Positions 42,232 to 42,304 of a stretch of 42,304 bases of DNA are shown here, in pieces. Each line of letters begins with the position of its first letter. Position 1 is the first letter of the stretch. Under the pieces are notes generated by a model that saw only the letters and a list, made by a program, of their open reading frames with translations, was not told the origin of the DNA and ran no database searches. Made by a program: the position numbers and the translations under genes. The stretch comes from an uncultured Parabacteroides sp. (GTDB lineage Bacteria > Bacteroidota > Bacteroidia > Bacteroidales > Tannerellaceae): NCBI GenBank assembly GCA_944325345.1, contig CALUZV010000029.1, forward strand, positions 1 to 42,304, given 5' to 3'.

Positions 42232-42304
42232 GCCTCTTTAGCTCAGTTGGCCAGAGCACGTGATTTGTAATCTCGGGGTCGTTGGTTCGAATCCGACAAG
42301 AGGC
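42232..42304 (+). tRNA. tRNA-Thr (anticodon UGU)
   Basis: The 73-nt cloverleaf has a perfect 7-bp acceptor stem (GCCTCTT/AAGAGGC), a D arm GCTC/GAGC, an anticodon loop TTTGTAA with anticodon TGT, and a T arm GTTGG-TTCGAAT-CCGAC. The anticodon stem CGTGA/TCTCG has one U-U mismatch at its centre. The window ends at the discriminator side, so a following tRNA or an encoded CCA cannot be judged. Confidence 0.95.

Overview
The window looks like a chromosomal segment of a gut Bacteroidales bacterium, most likely Parabacteroides or a close relative. The evidence is a SusC/SusD pair, surface-type lipoproteins, GH92/GH38 mannosidases, a UpxY-type (NusG-like) capsule regulator, HU-like/SPOR proteins, and repeated use of the Bacteroidetes promoter core TAnnTTTG, three times with TTG 18-19 nt upstream. 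The genus is inferred from gene content; no 16S gene is present.

Layout. (1) 1-6655: a tandem repeat, a perfect 18-bp palindrome and a three-gene operon (GH92 lipoprotein, MFS sugar permease, secreted GH38) for mannoside or N-glycan use, closed by a strong terminator. (2) 6656-9926: a 41-bp repeat array, then a minus-strand pair: SPOR envelope protein and Pif1/RecD-like helicase with TPRs. (3) 10009-15808: nucleotide-loop genes of cobalamin synthesis (cbiB/cobD, S4 protein, cobU, cobT, cobS, cobC), with a PDDEXK (DUF1016) nuclease gene carrying its own promoter inserted before cobC. (4) 15841-31648: an AT-rich minus-strand capsular polysaccharide locus read from right to left. It holds an invertible promoter, upxY, an initiating sugar-phosphate transferase, two small conserved genes, a 3TM + TIR pair, a Wzx flippase, two oxidoreductase/pyruvyl-transferase pairs, a decayed polymerase, an intact EpsG-like polymerase and three glycosyltransferases. 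(5) 31796-35085: nth, a membrane-anchored hypothetical, an MBL hydrolase and murB. (6) 35086-35451: a gap that may encode a structured small RNA. (7) 35452-41708: a susC-susD-EEP polysaccharide utilisation locus. (8) 42232-42304: tRNA-Thr(UGU).

Main observations. The capsule promoter is bracketed by a perfect 29-bp inverted repeat, and in this assembly it points away from the capsule genes (OFF). Five intergenic tandem arrays recur with only two period classes (23 bp and 41-42 bp). Most have dyad-symmetric units, and in two the variation preserves pairing at the RNA level. A 3TM protein plus a TIR-domain protein form a possible immune module inside the capsule operon. The nuclease gene carries two palindromes inside its reading frame. 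All functions are read from sequence alone; no database search was possible.
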